Assembly: GCA_003260075.1 (NCBI GenBank)
Contig: QLIY01000130.1
Location: forward strand, 166,806-230,805
From: Phallusia mammillata
Lineage: Eukaryota > Chordata > Ascidiacea > Phlebobranchia > Ascidiidae
DNA length: 64,000 nucleotides
Direction of reading: 5' to 3'
Each line of letters starts with the position of its first letter. The stretch's first letter is position 1. Shown one piece after another: positions 47,808-59,875 of the stretch. Both the position numbers and the translations under genes were made by a program. The notes below the pieces were generated by a model. That model made no database searches and was not told the DNA's origin. It saw nothing but the letters and a program-made list of their open reading frames with translations.

Positions 47808-50800
47808 TTACTTATTTATTTTTATTAAACGTACCTCTACAACGAACACACAAACGATTATAATCCCCAACAGCCAGAAGTATACTGCCACCTTGTGTTT
47901 GCACCCCTAAAAATAATTTTTGTACCAAATTATGCTCTCTAAATCATTTTGCACTGCGGACCGTTTTTGAAACTGAAATTTTATGGCGGACCGGCCTTTC
48001 AAAAACTACAAATATTTAGCAATAAAAACGCTTAAATAAGTTTATTTTTCCCGGGATGCACAGAGACAATATTTCAAATCAATAAACCTAAAAACTACGG
48101 CTCGGTAACGAATTTCTGGCGGTTACCGACCACTGCTCTAAGTGATCAAATACCAAACTAGTCTGTTTTAGGATACCTTGGTATGAAGATATTCTTTGTA
48201 CATTCCTGGTGACTTTGGTGTCCACATCATACAGTTGGTAAGATTTAAAACGTTGGCTGAGGCCCCAATTAACTAAAAAGGCAAAAATAGGTTATGGGAA
48301 GGTGTGAATGAGTGGCTAATCGTATCACAATAGTTTTGTACGACAATTTAAATGTAAGAAAAGTTTTACTTCCGATAAGCAACATTTTAAAAGGAAAACG
48401 AAATAGAAATGGTTTACGGAACTGATTTTCGTTTGCAACATGAAGTTGGGATAAACTGGGCTTCCTCCACTGGCATCCATCTTGGCTCTATTTCTGTAGG
48501 AAACGAAGTTTGAATTGGAGCAGGTAGAAATTGCTCTCTGGTGGCATTGCTCGGGGAAAATGAACTGTTATTGTCGCCGTTAGGTGGCGTGAGATCGGTA
48601 AAAGTAAGATTGAAGTTCCCTTGGTTGATCCAAAATGTTTGTTCCCAGTCTTCCGGCCCGTTTATTCCACAACATTCCCACTAAAAATAATAGAGCTGGT
48701 TAAAATAACAATGCTCGTGCACAACTGGTAGTAATGACGTAAACGTCTGCCAAGATGGCCGATTGGTTGACTAAACGCATTGTGTTCACAAGGTTGCGGG
48801 TTCTAATTCTATCTCATTCGGTTGTGTTTCTTGAGCAAGAAATAAAAAAAAAATGATTTAACGGACTTGCAATAAAACAAGCAGTTTGACGACGAACTCA
48901 TTGTGAACATAATGCATTCAGGCGTTGAGGATACTGAGGATAAAATGAAACAAACAACAAGCTGTCCAGTAAAAATCGCTGTGAAAACGTGAAATTGTTG
49001 AAATTGCACGGTTTTGGAGCTCACAGTGGCTAACAAAACAACTTCATTTTAATTTTTAAACTGATCATAAAATTTCATCCAACTTAAAGCAAGCATGTTA
49101 GGTCACATGACCTAGATATCTTAGGATAAATTGACAAGTGATGAAAAGCGGTTTGGTTTCTATTGTTTTTAACTTACGACAGATTGCAGTGTGTCCCAAT
49201 TATCTGTTGTCATTCGGTTTCTATTCAAATTTCCGTATCTTTTGATCATCGATTCCTTCATGAATTCTTCGATCTGCCGAGAAGAAATATGTCGTTGAGT
49301 ATAGCTCATAGGGGGGGGGGATAACCTGCCATGCGGCCGTCCTAGTAAAAAGGTTGTGCACCCCAGCACTAAGGTTTTATTTTGTGTTTTTTTGACGTAA
49401 CAAAGAGCATTGTGCGCATTGTTTACAAACATTTTTGATAGCAAAAACTTATTACTTTACGATTTATCTATTTCATGTTTGTGTACAGATGCTAAAAATA
49501 CAATGCTTCATTTGGTAAAAACTAAAAATTGCAGAATTGAAGCAAAGTTGCTTGTATTATTATGTCAGAATTTAACAAAATGACAAACAGTAACTGTTGC
49601 ACTACGTTTGAACAAACACTAATTATGACCAATTTAACAAAATGGGTTAAAAACTTTGGATGTAACTTTGGGGTTCGACCAAAAGCTGAAGAATATCGTA
49701 GGGGTTCGACCATTATAAAAAGGTTAAGAACCACTGACCTAGATATCTTAGGATATATTGACAACTAATGAAAAGCGGTTTGGTTTCTAATGTTTTTAAC
49801 ATACGACAGACTGCAATGTGTCCCAATTATCTGTTGTCATTCGGTTTCCATTCAAGTTTCCGTATTTTTGGATCATCGATTCCTTCATAAATTCTTCGAT
49901 CTGCGGAGATGAAATAGGTCGTTAAGTAAGTTTTTATCTTTTCGTCGTTTACCGCAAAATTACACTTGCCTTTGGAAAATAGAGAATTCCCAAAATTCCT
50001 GCCACCGTTTCCACAATCAAAACGACAAGTACAACAAAGAAGAACTAAAAATGCAAAATAAATTGCATTATTATTATTTTTTGTCGTTTAAATGTCAACA
50101 TTAGCTGCTGAGAGTGCACACTGTTTGTCTGTTTCGACCTTCAAAGTCTCATCAGTGCAGCTGGTGACAAGAGATAGGCCGTATTTGCAAGTGGAGAAAC
50201 GTTGTGCACTGTTTGCAGCTTATCATTTATTGGCTTAATGCATTTACAACATCAACATTCTTACGATAAACATTTAATCACAATAACCACTAATTTGACT
50301 ATTTCGTACCGTTATGAGCAGGCATTTGCTGTCGTTTAGGGCACCACAAGGGGGGGGGGTGCTAGTTGAGAAACATTGTGCACTGTCTGCAGCTTATCAT
50401 TTGTTATAGCTTGAAGCTTTTACAACATCAACATTCTTACGATAAACATTGAATCACAATATAACCACTAATTTAACTTTTTCGTACCGTTATGAGCAGG
50501 CATTTGCTGTCGTTTAGGGCACCACAACAGCCGAGAACGCCGACAAAAAAGATAAAACCTCCAATAAAAAGCAGAAACCAAACGCCGGAAATTATGGCTG
50601 GATTTGAAACAGAAAGAATTTGTTGAAAACTCGAACCGTCGACAAAAATCCAAATTCCAACGCCAAGCAAAGTTCCTCCACTTAACTGCAATATTAACGA
50701 ATCATTTATAGATAAAATGTCCTGTTTAAACTAAAAACTATATATCTTACCGAAAACAGAAAGTTGAATATAAACATCAAAATTCGAACTATATGGAAAC

Positions 50801-50813
50801 AGCCATCAGCCAT
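47808..50813 (-). CDS. tetraspanin (about 262 aa)
   Basis: Exons: 50813-50751, 50685-50488, 50044-49970, 49900-49805, 48680-48423 and 47906-47808 (TAA). The first four introns are phase 0. TM1 and TM2 are followed by the signature GVLGCCGALNDSKCLL; TM3 is LVVLIVETVAGILGILY. The large extracellular loop has ECCGINGPEDW (CCG motif) and PTSCCK. TM4 is VYFWLLGIIIVCVFVVE. Tetraspanins organise membrane microdomains with partner receptors. Uncertain points: intron 3 uses a GC donor (AAAG/GCAAGT). The exon 5 donor fitting the frame (TCA/GTTCCG) is weak, while a better GTAAAC six bases on breaks the frame, so a small exon or an indel may be missed. The C-terminus may instead splice onward after VVE. 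Exon 4 has a near-identical copy at 49275-49180. Confidence 0.8.
49108..49930 (-). repeat. duplicated tetraspanin exon 4 region
   Basis: 49108-49310 and 49738-49930 are copies. Each holds a 96-base exon with AG/GT borders encoding IEEFMKESMI... . The downstream copy (49275-49180) differs by three residues (KR for QK, R for G). A G10 tract (49311-49320) borders the copy, and about 420 unrelated bases lie between. An allelic duplicate or an alternative exon are both possible. Confidence 0.75.
50174..50530. repeat. duplication across a G10 joint at tetraspanin exon 2
   Basis: 50174-50349 and 50360-50528 are copies including the 3' end of exon 2 and its donor. The left copy stops inside the exon at the tract, so it cannot be used as an exon. 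Confidence 0.82.
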
Positions 50814-51862
50814 TTTGAAAACAATTTGCCTCTGTAGGACAGCTTCAAATTTTTTTAACTGTATAATCTGGAGTGCGTATGTTTGGCGTACATAACGGCA
50901 TGCCGAAACTTTTTCATTCGTTGTTCTAATTAATTGATGTCACAATGTCAGGTTTAATTATTCGAACTGGTACCCAGTGATGAAATCAATACCTATATGT
51001 AAAACAAGTGATAGGCGACACTGGTAATAGCTAATTTAGGCCAGGGAAGCGAATTTTGTTGAATACTTTCTAAATTTACGTTGACATTTTTCAAAAAAAT
51101 ACTTGCAAACTATTTATTGAAGTGAAACCATGTTTTAAAATACCCGTACAATATTTAAAACCAGAAAAAAAATTTGTTTGGGAACATATTACCAGATAAA
51201 ACCCGCTAATATAGAAAACGTTTTTGGTCGTTTTTACACGGGTGGTATAACGAATCTTCGTAATTGTACTGAAAACGTGAAAAGAAATGTAAAGAAATTA
51301 TTTGCTTGAAAAATCCGTTGGTGCTTTTGTTTGCTCAGACTCTGTACCGCCCCTTGGTGGTCAGTTTGAGAGACAAGCCCGCAGAAAATTTGTTCTGGTG
51401 TGTTGGCAATTGTCGGTAAATGTAAAATAATGTTTTCTTTTCAAACTTGCATTACGGGGAAAAAATTAGCCCAAATAGTAAACGCAAAATTCATTGAGAA
51501 GTATGAGAACAATTTCTGCTAAAATTTACGTTACTTAAATCGTTCGGATTGCAAAGTTTCAAGTAAAAACATTTTTAACACACCATACTTTTAAGTTTTC
51601 GTTATGTTTGTATTTCTGCAAACGAATTAAACCAATTTAGAAAGTTATTTTTATTGTAGCATTGTCATTGTTTTTATTTGTCGGTTAAATAAGTAACTTT
51701 GTAGTGTTTTTGTATGTGTCGTTATGTTATAATGTGTTGTTCTGCAATAATATACATTATTTCTTATATTTGTAACAGCTCTTGAAGGGCTAGGCCATTG
51801 TGAATGTGTCTGACTATCTGAATTATTTCATCTTGTAATGGTTTAAAGACAGCCAAGCAGAT

Positions 51863-52303
51863 ATGGTCCTCTCTTCTAGACAAAGAGATGAATTGTAAGT
51901 CATGAAAAGCATGAAATATTTTTCCTTGATTCGAAGTGTTATTTTGCTTTTCAGAAATTCAGCTATATTGGAATACCTAAAGTCAAATGGATACACAAAA
52001 TCACTGGAGGCTTTTAGAGAAGAAGCAGATGTGGTACGCTGACTTTTTTGTTTTAGAATCTTTATTTTCTCTGCATGTAGATAAGCTTGCTGTACATACA
52101 CATAAAATGCCATGATATGAAAACATGTGTACTGTTTGTTTTTCTATAACAATAAACTATTTTCTAGTGATGGGACGAGTACCCGGGACTCGGTTTCGAT
52201 GGTATCGATCGATTTCAGTGGTATCGATACTCGTACTCTGTATGGGGGGGGGGTGCCGATTTACACCATAAGAATACAGGCAACTTTATGTCAATATTTG
52301 CTT

Positions 52304-52386
<83 letters not shown>

Positions 52387-53542
52387 TTGGTATCGAGGAT
52401 ATATACATGTGGTACTTATACTTGGTATCGGTACTCGCTTCAAAACCTGGTATCATCCCATAACTACTATTTTCTTAGAGAAAGCATGGAACTACTTGAT
52501 GTGGTACTGTTTGGTGGGGGGGGGGTTGTGGTACTTATACTTGGTATCGGTACTCGCTTCAAAACTTGGTATCGCCCCATCACTAGTATTTTCTTAGAGA
52601 AAGCATGGAACTACTTGATGTGGTACTGTTTGGTTAAAAGTTCGAAATAGGAACAAACAAACGATAGGCTACATAGAGAAGTGTATGGTCTTCAAACAAA
52701 TATTTATTATTTAAATTCTTATTTTTCAGACTGAACAGACAGACAAAAAGTATGAAGGACTCATGGAGAAAAAATGGACCTCTGTTGTCAGACTTCAACG
52801 CAAGGTGTTGAAATACTTGTTACTTTTTAAATATGTGACGACAAAAACAAGGGTTTGCAAATTTAGGAGTACATTTTTTGCAGTTATGTTATATCTCTTG
52901 TTAATCATTCTTTCAATAGGCTAATGCTGCTAAAGCTTAGAAAATAAAGGATCTAAACATGTATTGTTCGTCATAACTTATCTGTCACTTGTGTAGATGA
53001 ATATCAATTTAATGTTTCATGTTTAGGTTATGGATGGGGGGGGGGGTAAATACTTGTTACTTTTTAAATATGTGACCACAAAAACAAGTGTTTGCAAATT
53101 TAGGAGTTCATTTTTGGCAGTTATGTTATATCTCTTGTTAAGTATTCTTTCAATCGGCTAATGCTGCTAAAGCTTAGAAAATAAAGGATCTAAATCTGCA
53201 TTGTTCGTCATAACTGATCTGTCTCTTGTGTAGATGAATATCAATTTAATGTTTCATGTTTAGGTTATGGATTTGGAGACAAAATTGAATGAACTGCAGA
53301 AGGAAACAAGAGACGGGCTTGCAAACCCACGTAAAGATCCAGCCGACTGGATTCCGCGTCCACCAGAGCGATGCTCACTCAGCGGACACAGAAGTCCGAT
53401 AACGAGAGTGATCTTTCATCCCGTCTACAGTATTGTGATTTCAGCTGCTGAAGATTCGACTATTAAGGTATGATTTAGGCACACAACGACCATGTTGGCT
53501 TAAAATATATTTCTTCAAAACTGAATTTCAAGATGTGACATA

Positions 53543-53633
<91 letters not shown>

Positions 53634-56600
53634 GAATATTGTATGAATTATAAGTGACTTTTTCAGTTCACTAAATATATACAATGAACGTCCTGTGACT
53701 CAAAGAGTTTTTATGAAGCATTAGTTGAGAAGCACTGGATTAAACCATATCATGTATTCTGAATCTTTAAACACCGCACAACTGATCTCTGTTTTAGGTT
53801 TGGTATCAATTAACAATGCATCAAAACATGAAATTGTGATGAACTAGATTGTTACTAATCAAAATCGGGGGGGGGGTTCATGTATTCTGAATCTTTAAAC
53901 CCTGCACAACTGATCTCTGTTTTAGGTTTGGTATCAATTAACAATACATCAAAACATGAAATTGTGATGAACTAGATTGTTACTAATCAAAATCATTAGT
54001 GTTAAAAAGTCAAGTCCCTTGAAAAGTCAATCTTACTGTTAGGGTTAATCTGCAGTCACACTGGCAGCAAACCTTTACAAGGAATTGATAAAAAATAGCC
54101 ATATCCATCTCGATTTTGCTTGACAATATACAAGTGGTCTTATCTGGTGACAGTGATGTAGGGTCATTGATTTTCCTTTGAGGTTTATAAATTTGACTGT
54201 TGGTTGACAGATTTGTGATCACTGTCACTTACATCCCACTTAACCATCTGTAGAAAGTGTTTTGCCTCTCATGTAACTCAGATGCAATTACTAAATCAAT
54301 ATGTCTACTGAGGGGACTTGTAAATTACGTATTCTGGGTCAATACTGCTGTTGTTACATAACAAAAATACACCTTGTAAAAGTAAGGTGTGCATGTAACA
54401 ATAATAATGTACATGTTTGCCTGCCAATGGTCAAACGTTTTAGCATAGGTCCTAATTGTTCAGAGTTGTTTTATCACAGGTCTCTTGAAGCTAAAATATA
54501 AATATGGATTTAGTGGAGCTATGTGTCCCAAACTATATGGGGGGGGGGTAAAGCATACCTAAAAATAATGCATCATTTTTATACTTTGCCTGTTTTTATG
54601 ATAGTTTTTGTCAAATATTATGTCCATTCTGCAAACAGTACATAAATATATATACATAACAATCACACATATATGTATTTTATATATATATATATATCAC
54701 TGAAAAAAGGTTGTGGTGACAAACTATATGAGTTTAAACTTTCTTGCTTATAAATTCTTCCAGTGGTATGATGCGACACACATAGCAGCATTTGGGGGGG
54801 GGGGTACTGCTCTAGTTACATAACAAAAATACACCTTGTAAAAGTAAGATATGCATGTAACAATAATAATGTATAATTTTGCCTGCCAATGGTCAAATGT
54901 TTTATAGCATTGGTCTTAATTGTTCAGGGTTGTATTATCACAGGTCTCTTGAAACTAAAATATAAATATGGATTTAGTGGAGCTATGTGTCCCAAACTAT
55001 ATGGACTTGATGAAAAAAACTAATCAAATTTGATCATTTTTTTCTGGTTTTGAAAATTCAACTGGATAGCCCCAAATTTAAAGTTTACGATTAAAATTCA
55101 TATATATATAATGTTAAAGCATACTTAAAAATAATGCATCATTTTTATACTTTTTCTGTTTTTGTGATAGTTTTTGTCAAATATTATATTCTGCAAACAG
55201 TACATAAATATACATAACAATCACACATATATATATGTATTTTAAAATATATATATATATATATATCACTGAAAAAAGGGTGTGGTGACAAACTATATGA
55301 GTTTAAACTTTCTCGCTTATAAATTCTTCCAGTGGTATGATGCGACACACATAGCAGCATTTTGTTGGTCTTTCCCTCCCACCAATAAAAAATTCATGAG
55401 TTTGTTTAAAGAGGAAGGTGCATCATAGGATTCTTGCCTTGCACCTGACGACATATCTCGCAGTTTAAACTAAGAATGAAAAATATTTGCAGTATAAAAG
55501 CTGATAATTTATATATATATATATTATCTATCCAAAATATTATGGACTTATAATGATTAACTTAGTAATCTGTGTGTTTTGTTAAAAGTTGTATTAATAA
55601 ACATTTTGGTAATATTTCATTCATACCTTGCAGTTAAATGTAAGACTGAAAAATGTTTTTCTGTAGAAAAAGCTGATAGATTTTTGTCGTGTTTCCAACA
55701 ATAATTGGGTTTAAAAATTGGGTCATTTCAGTGATAGGTCATGCCTGGGGGGGGGGTGTGCATCATAGGATTCTTGCCTTGCACCTGACGACATACCTCG
55801 CAGTTTAAACTAAGACTATAAAATATTTCCAGTATAAAATCTGATAACTTATGTCTTGTATCCAAAATATTGACGACTTTTAATGAGAAGTAGTGACATA
55901 TATGTTTTTTGGAATTAGTATTTCTAAAACTTATTGACAATTGATAATGATATCACAATTTATTAATTGTTTTGCAGGTTTGGGATTATGAAACTGGAGA
56001 TTTTGAGAAAACACTTAAGGGTCACACAGATTCTGTACAAGATATTTCTTTTGATTCATCAGGAAAAATTCTCGGTGAGCATAAACTCAAGGTCCAGTTA
56101 TCAATATGCTATCCATAGTTTTTGTGGTGCTTTGTTGCCATTATCTGTCCTTGCTGTTATAGCACATTACATAAGTTTTTGTAGCTGTGTCATGTGTTTT
56201 TCTGGTGTAACATTATGAAAAAGTATTCTTATATTTTTGTTTTTAACTTCACAGCTTCTTGCTCTGCCGATTTGAGCATTAAAATTTGGGACTTCGAAGG
56301 ATATGAATGCACAAAGACATTGACAGGTTTGTTGGCATATCAAAAATAACTTGCATAAAAAATGGACAAGCATTTTGACACCAAGTTTTCAGTGCTTCAC
56401 ATAAAAAGGTGGTGCTAAGTGCTCTACTGAAAATCACAAAACTTAAATTTTGAGTTGGGTTATGTACACAAAAATCAAAAACTGAAATACTGCAATCAGT
56501 AAGAGCAAATAATAAGCAAAAAGCAGTGATATTATTGTTTCTTCTGAATCACATATATAAGTTTAATCCATGGTTATTTTAATTTTTGGGGGGGGGGCCG

Positions 56601-59600
56601 AAATACTGCAATCAGTAAGAGCAAATAATAAGCAAAAAGCAGAGATATTATTGTTTCTTCTGAATCACATATATAAGTTTAATCCGTGTTTTTTTAGTCT
56701 TTAAAAACACTTTTTGGGCAGAGTTATCACTTTTAAAAACAAAAATGGTCACAATTAAAATATTTTCAACACTATCTTTTGATACAGGTCATGATCACAA
56801 CGTTTCGTCAGTATCTTTCATGCCCGACAACGACCACATTGTGTCGGCAAGCAGAGACAAAACAATTAAATTGTGGGAATTAGCCACTGGGTAGGTTATA
56901 ATGTTCCTAAACATCAGTTAAATTACATGAAAGTGCTGCATCGAAATATTGTTGAATTTTTTATGTTTATTATGCAGCCTAATTGTTTCAAAACATTTAT
57001 AAGAAAAAAATATAGTTGCTGCTTGTTTTAAATCTCCCATTAGGTACTAAATTGAAAAAAATGAGCTACATTCAGTACTTTAATGACAAACGTAAACAAT
57101 CAAATTGGGTATAGATTAAAAAGCATATTTACATGTTGGTAAAACACCAAAGCGTATTGTTTTGGCATCTTTATATCCAAGATAACCTTATCTTATGGGA
57201 CTAACAAGGTGATTTTATTGGCATCAAAGTTTTCTGATCTCTTGTTATTAATGTAAACAAAGTAACTCTATCCGTGTGTGTGATGTAAACAGCTTTTTAT
57301 GTCGCTCCTGCCTGTGGTATCGAGCACAAATTAAAACCAATCTATTCTATTTGCTGCAGATGTTATCCAGGTGTAAACAAATATATGTGGCTGTAACTTG
57401 AATGAAAAGAGAATGATGCAATGGCAATGCACTATTGAATGATTAGGAATATAAATTAAAATATTTGTATGTGCTATTTAAAAAAGTACAAAAAAATTCA
57501 TTTTATAAAAACATTTTAATACAAGCACACACAACTATGCATGTATCAAAATGTTGGAACTCTTTAACTATATGGCTTCACAAGTTATTTGTGTTTTAGT
57601 GTTCAAAATGTTTTAGTGTTCAAAACCAGGAAAGTTTTTATGTATTTGCATTTTCTGTTTCAGATATTGTATCAAGACATTTCTCGGTCACAAGGAATGG
57701 GTTCGAATGATTCGACCGAATTCGGATGGATCGCTTTTGGCAAGTTGCTCTAACGATCAAACTGTAAGTTAGAGGTTTTTACATGTGGCCAGCTATTTAG
57801 ATCTAGTTTACAATTTAGCAACAAATGTTGATTTATGAGTGCACATGATTATCTATGCTGCACATAAACTGGTGTGTGGCCACAGCATGCACATGAAATG
57901 TTGTTTTAGTGTACCCTGGTGCCGTGTGTGTATGTCCAGGCACATGAAAATCTATTTTGCTTACAGTGGTCTTCAGTGTACTCATAAAGCTTGTGTGTAT
58001 GCCAAAATACAGCTGCACATGACTTGTGTGCGGTCACAGTATGCACATCTAATGTTGCCAACAGTGGTCCTAAATGCACTCAGGGAGCTGGTGTATATGA
58101 CTAGACACATAAAAATCTATGCTGCACAAAAACTGATGTGTGACCACAGCATGCACATCTAGTGTTGCTCTCAGTGGTCTTCAGTGTAGCCAGGGAGCTT
58201 GTGCGTGTGTCTAAATACATGAAAATCTATGCTGCGTATAAACTTGGTACATGGCCACAACATGCATATCTGAATGTTTTTAAATTAGAAACGTCCAAGC
58301 AACCAATTTTTATGGTTTACAGGTTCGAGTTTGGGTGACAGCCTCAGCTGAGTGTAAGTTTGAGTTGCGAGATCACGATCATGTTGTGGAGTGTGTTTCT
58401 TGGGCTCCAGAGGCGTCTCATGCAAACATTTGTGCTGCTGCTGGTGTTGAGGTAAGCTATCTTCACTTCCATTGCTGATTACAATTACATGGTTTATTAC
58501 TAGCAGGGATTTTTAACCCAGGCCAGATTTTCCTGGTCTGGTTCTGGTTTTCAGATAAGCTTTTTTGCTCATGATGATAAAATGCTTAAATTGTGTAAAT
58601 TATGTTTAAACAAAGAATAATGATAAAAATAATTTGCAATTGATAAGTTACAGTTATGCTTTTGTCTCACTACAGTCTCTTTAATGAATTTTGTAATTAT
58701 AATATCATAGTTGCATATAAACATCTTTAAACACAGTTATACACTAAATTCATAAATGCAACTGTAATAAAAAACTGTTTTTAGGTGCGCAAAGGTGAAA
58801 AAGTTGGGCCGTTTATTGTCTCTGGATCTCGGGACAAGACTCTCAGAATTTGGGACGTTTCAACAAGTCAGTGTATGTTCACACTGATTGGGCACGATAA
58901 CTGGGTGCGTGGAGCTGTGTTTCACCCACGGGGTAAGTTTCTCCTCACATCATCCGACGACAAGACCCTCCGTGTGTGGGACATCAAGAACAGACGATGC
59001 CACAAGACTCTCGCTGCGCACGAACACTTTGTCACTGCTCTTGGTAAGTTCAAAACTTGTTGGCTAGAATAAAATACCTGAAAACTCAGAAATTATTATT
59101 CGTTTGTAAGCACAGAATACAATAGTAATAAAGATATCATGATTCTTTCATTGGTGTAAGATGGAAAACTTAAAAAAACATAGAATTCATGAATTTTTTT
59201 AAGTGTAGAATAAAATAGTAACCCAGAAATCATTAATCATTTGTAAGTGTTGGTCTCCTTCCTGGAAAATGATGCAGGCTGATTTTGTTTGACTACACTT
59301 TTTGACCATATTTGACCGAATCAGTTGAAACAATGGTCAGCAATCACCTGCGGCCCGGTACCGGTCCGCGATTAAATTTCCATTTCAAAAGCAATCTGCA
59401 GTGCAAAAAAGGTTGCCGACCCCTGTGTTAACACAAAGGCTACTGAAACATGAAATCTTTTAAAAAAATGTTTACAAGATTTTGTATTCAATTTGAAAAT
59501 AGATTTTGCATGTAGATGTGAAGTTGGGGTATTTCAACTGCTGGCAATATAATTCAACTTAAAGACATATTGATACTGATTTGCATCATGTCTTATTCTA

Positions 59601-59709
59601 GTTGCTTTCAATTGAAACCCTTTTCTTTCTTTCAGATGTTCACAAAAGCAAACCATACATTATCACAGGTAGTGTAGATCTTCTAGTGAAAGTGTGGGAG
59701 TGTCGTTGA
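51863..59709 (+). CDS. PAFAH1B1: LIS1 / PAFAH1B1, dynein regulator (407 aa)
   Basis: Eleven exons: 51863-51894, 51955-52033, 52730-52804, 53264-53467, 55978-56074, 56255-56326, 56788-56890, 57664-57763, 58323-58451, 58785-59043 and 59636-59709. All have AG/GT borders, sum 1224 nt. The LisH motif lies near residues 6-38 ([19 protein letters not shown]). A coiled coil at about 55-82 follows. Seven WD40 repeats form the propeller ([63 protein letters not shown]), ending in KVWECR as in vertebrates. LIS1 homodimers bind cytoplasmic dynein with NDEL1 and promote active dynein-dynactin complexes in nuclear and spindle positioning. The linker between WD5 and WD6 ([20 protein letters not shown]) is the least conserved part. 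Introns carry many poly-G joints; a partial copy of exon 4's start at 53027-53035 is one side of such a joint. A TTTGTAACAG acceptor at 51768-51777 suggests a 5' UTR intron. Confidence 0.96.
52165..52585. mobile_element. hAT MITE with long G run inside, LIS1 intron 2
   Basis: The ends TAGTGATGGGAC and, inverted, TAGTGATGGGGC are flanked by CTATTTTC / GTATTTTC (52157-52164, 52586-52593). GGTATCGATAC-type motifs fill the interior. It contains G10 (52244-52253), G79 (52305-52383) and G10 (52516-52525); the right end of the element and flank (52384-52515) is duplicated after the last tract. Confidence 0.75.
52813..53280. repeat. about 220-bp duplication across a G11 joint before LIS1 exon 4
   Basis: 52813-53035 repeats as 53047-53272. 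The left copy ends after TTAGGTTATGGAT, nine bases into exon 4, at the G11 (53036-53046). The right copy continues into the full exon. Confidence 0.9.
53543..53631. repeat. 89-base G homopolymer in LIS1 intron 4
   Basis: The longest tract in the window. No sequence is shared between its two flanks. Confidence 0.9.
53747..53995. repeat. duplication across a G10 joint in LIS1 intron 4
   Basis: 53750-53866 repeats as 53877-53993 with four or five differences. G10 at 53867-53876. Confidence 0.87.
54340..55370. repeat. nested duplications across G10 and G11 joints, LIS1 intron 4
   Basis: The order (54340-54538)-G10-(54549-54793)-G11-(54805-55370) shows that the last block contains copies of both earlier ones, with about 130 bases between them that the left side lacks. 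TA microsatellites (near 54680 and 55245) differ in length between copies. Confidence 0.8.
55420..55880. repeat. duplication across a G10 joint, LIS1 intron 4
   Basis: The text GCATCATAGGATTCTTGCC and about 120 following bases occur at 55420 and again from 55757, after G10 at 55747-55756. Confidence 0.8.
56483..56690. repeat. about 100-bp duplication across a G10 joint, LIS1 intron 6
   Basis: 56484-56570 repeats as 56599-56685 with few differences. G10 at 56588-56597. Confidence 0.85.
57830..58270 (+). repeat. degenerate tandem repeat of about 100 bp, LIS1 intron 8
   Basis: Four diverged units share (A)CACAT(G)A, AATCTATGCTGCA, CACAGCATGCACAT and GTGGTC.TCAGTGTA blocks at roughly 85-115-base spacing. 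It has no joint tract and is a true minisatellite-like array, clearly older than the poly-G duplications. Confidence 0.65.
59336..59425. mobile_element. short hAT-like element, LIS1 intron 10
   Basis: The right end AAAGGTTGCCGACCCCTG (59408-59425) is the inverted terminus seen at 35176 and 62105. The left end is degenerate (CAATGGTCAGCAATCACC). The interior CGGCCCGGTACCGGTCC resembles known hAT MITE cores. Confidence 0.5.
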
Positions 59710-59875
59710 TGGTCGGCTTCTATCACTGGGCTGCACCACATAAAGACAAATGTGTTAGCATTTAATATCACACGAATGGTGGCAACCCTATGAGCACTGC
59801 AAAGACATAATGAAAAATTTGGTAAAAGCGTTAACCTCACTACCAAAAACAAATGCAGAATTTTCATTTTCTGAT

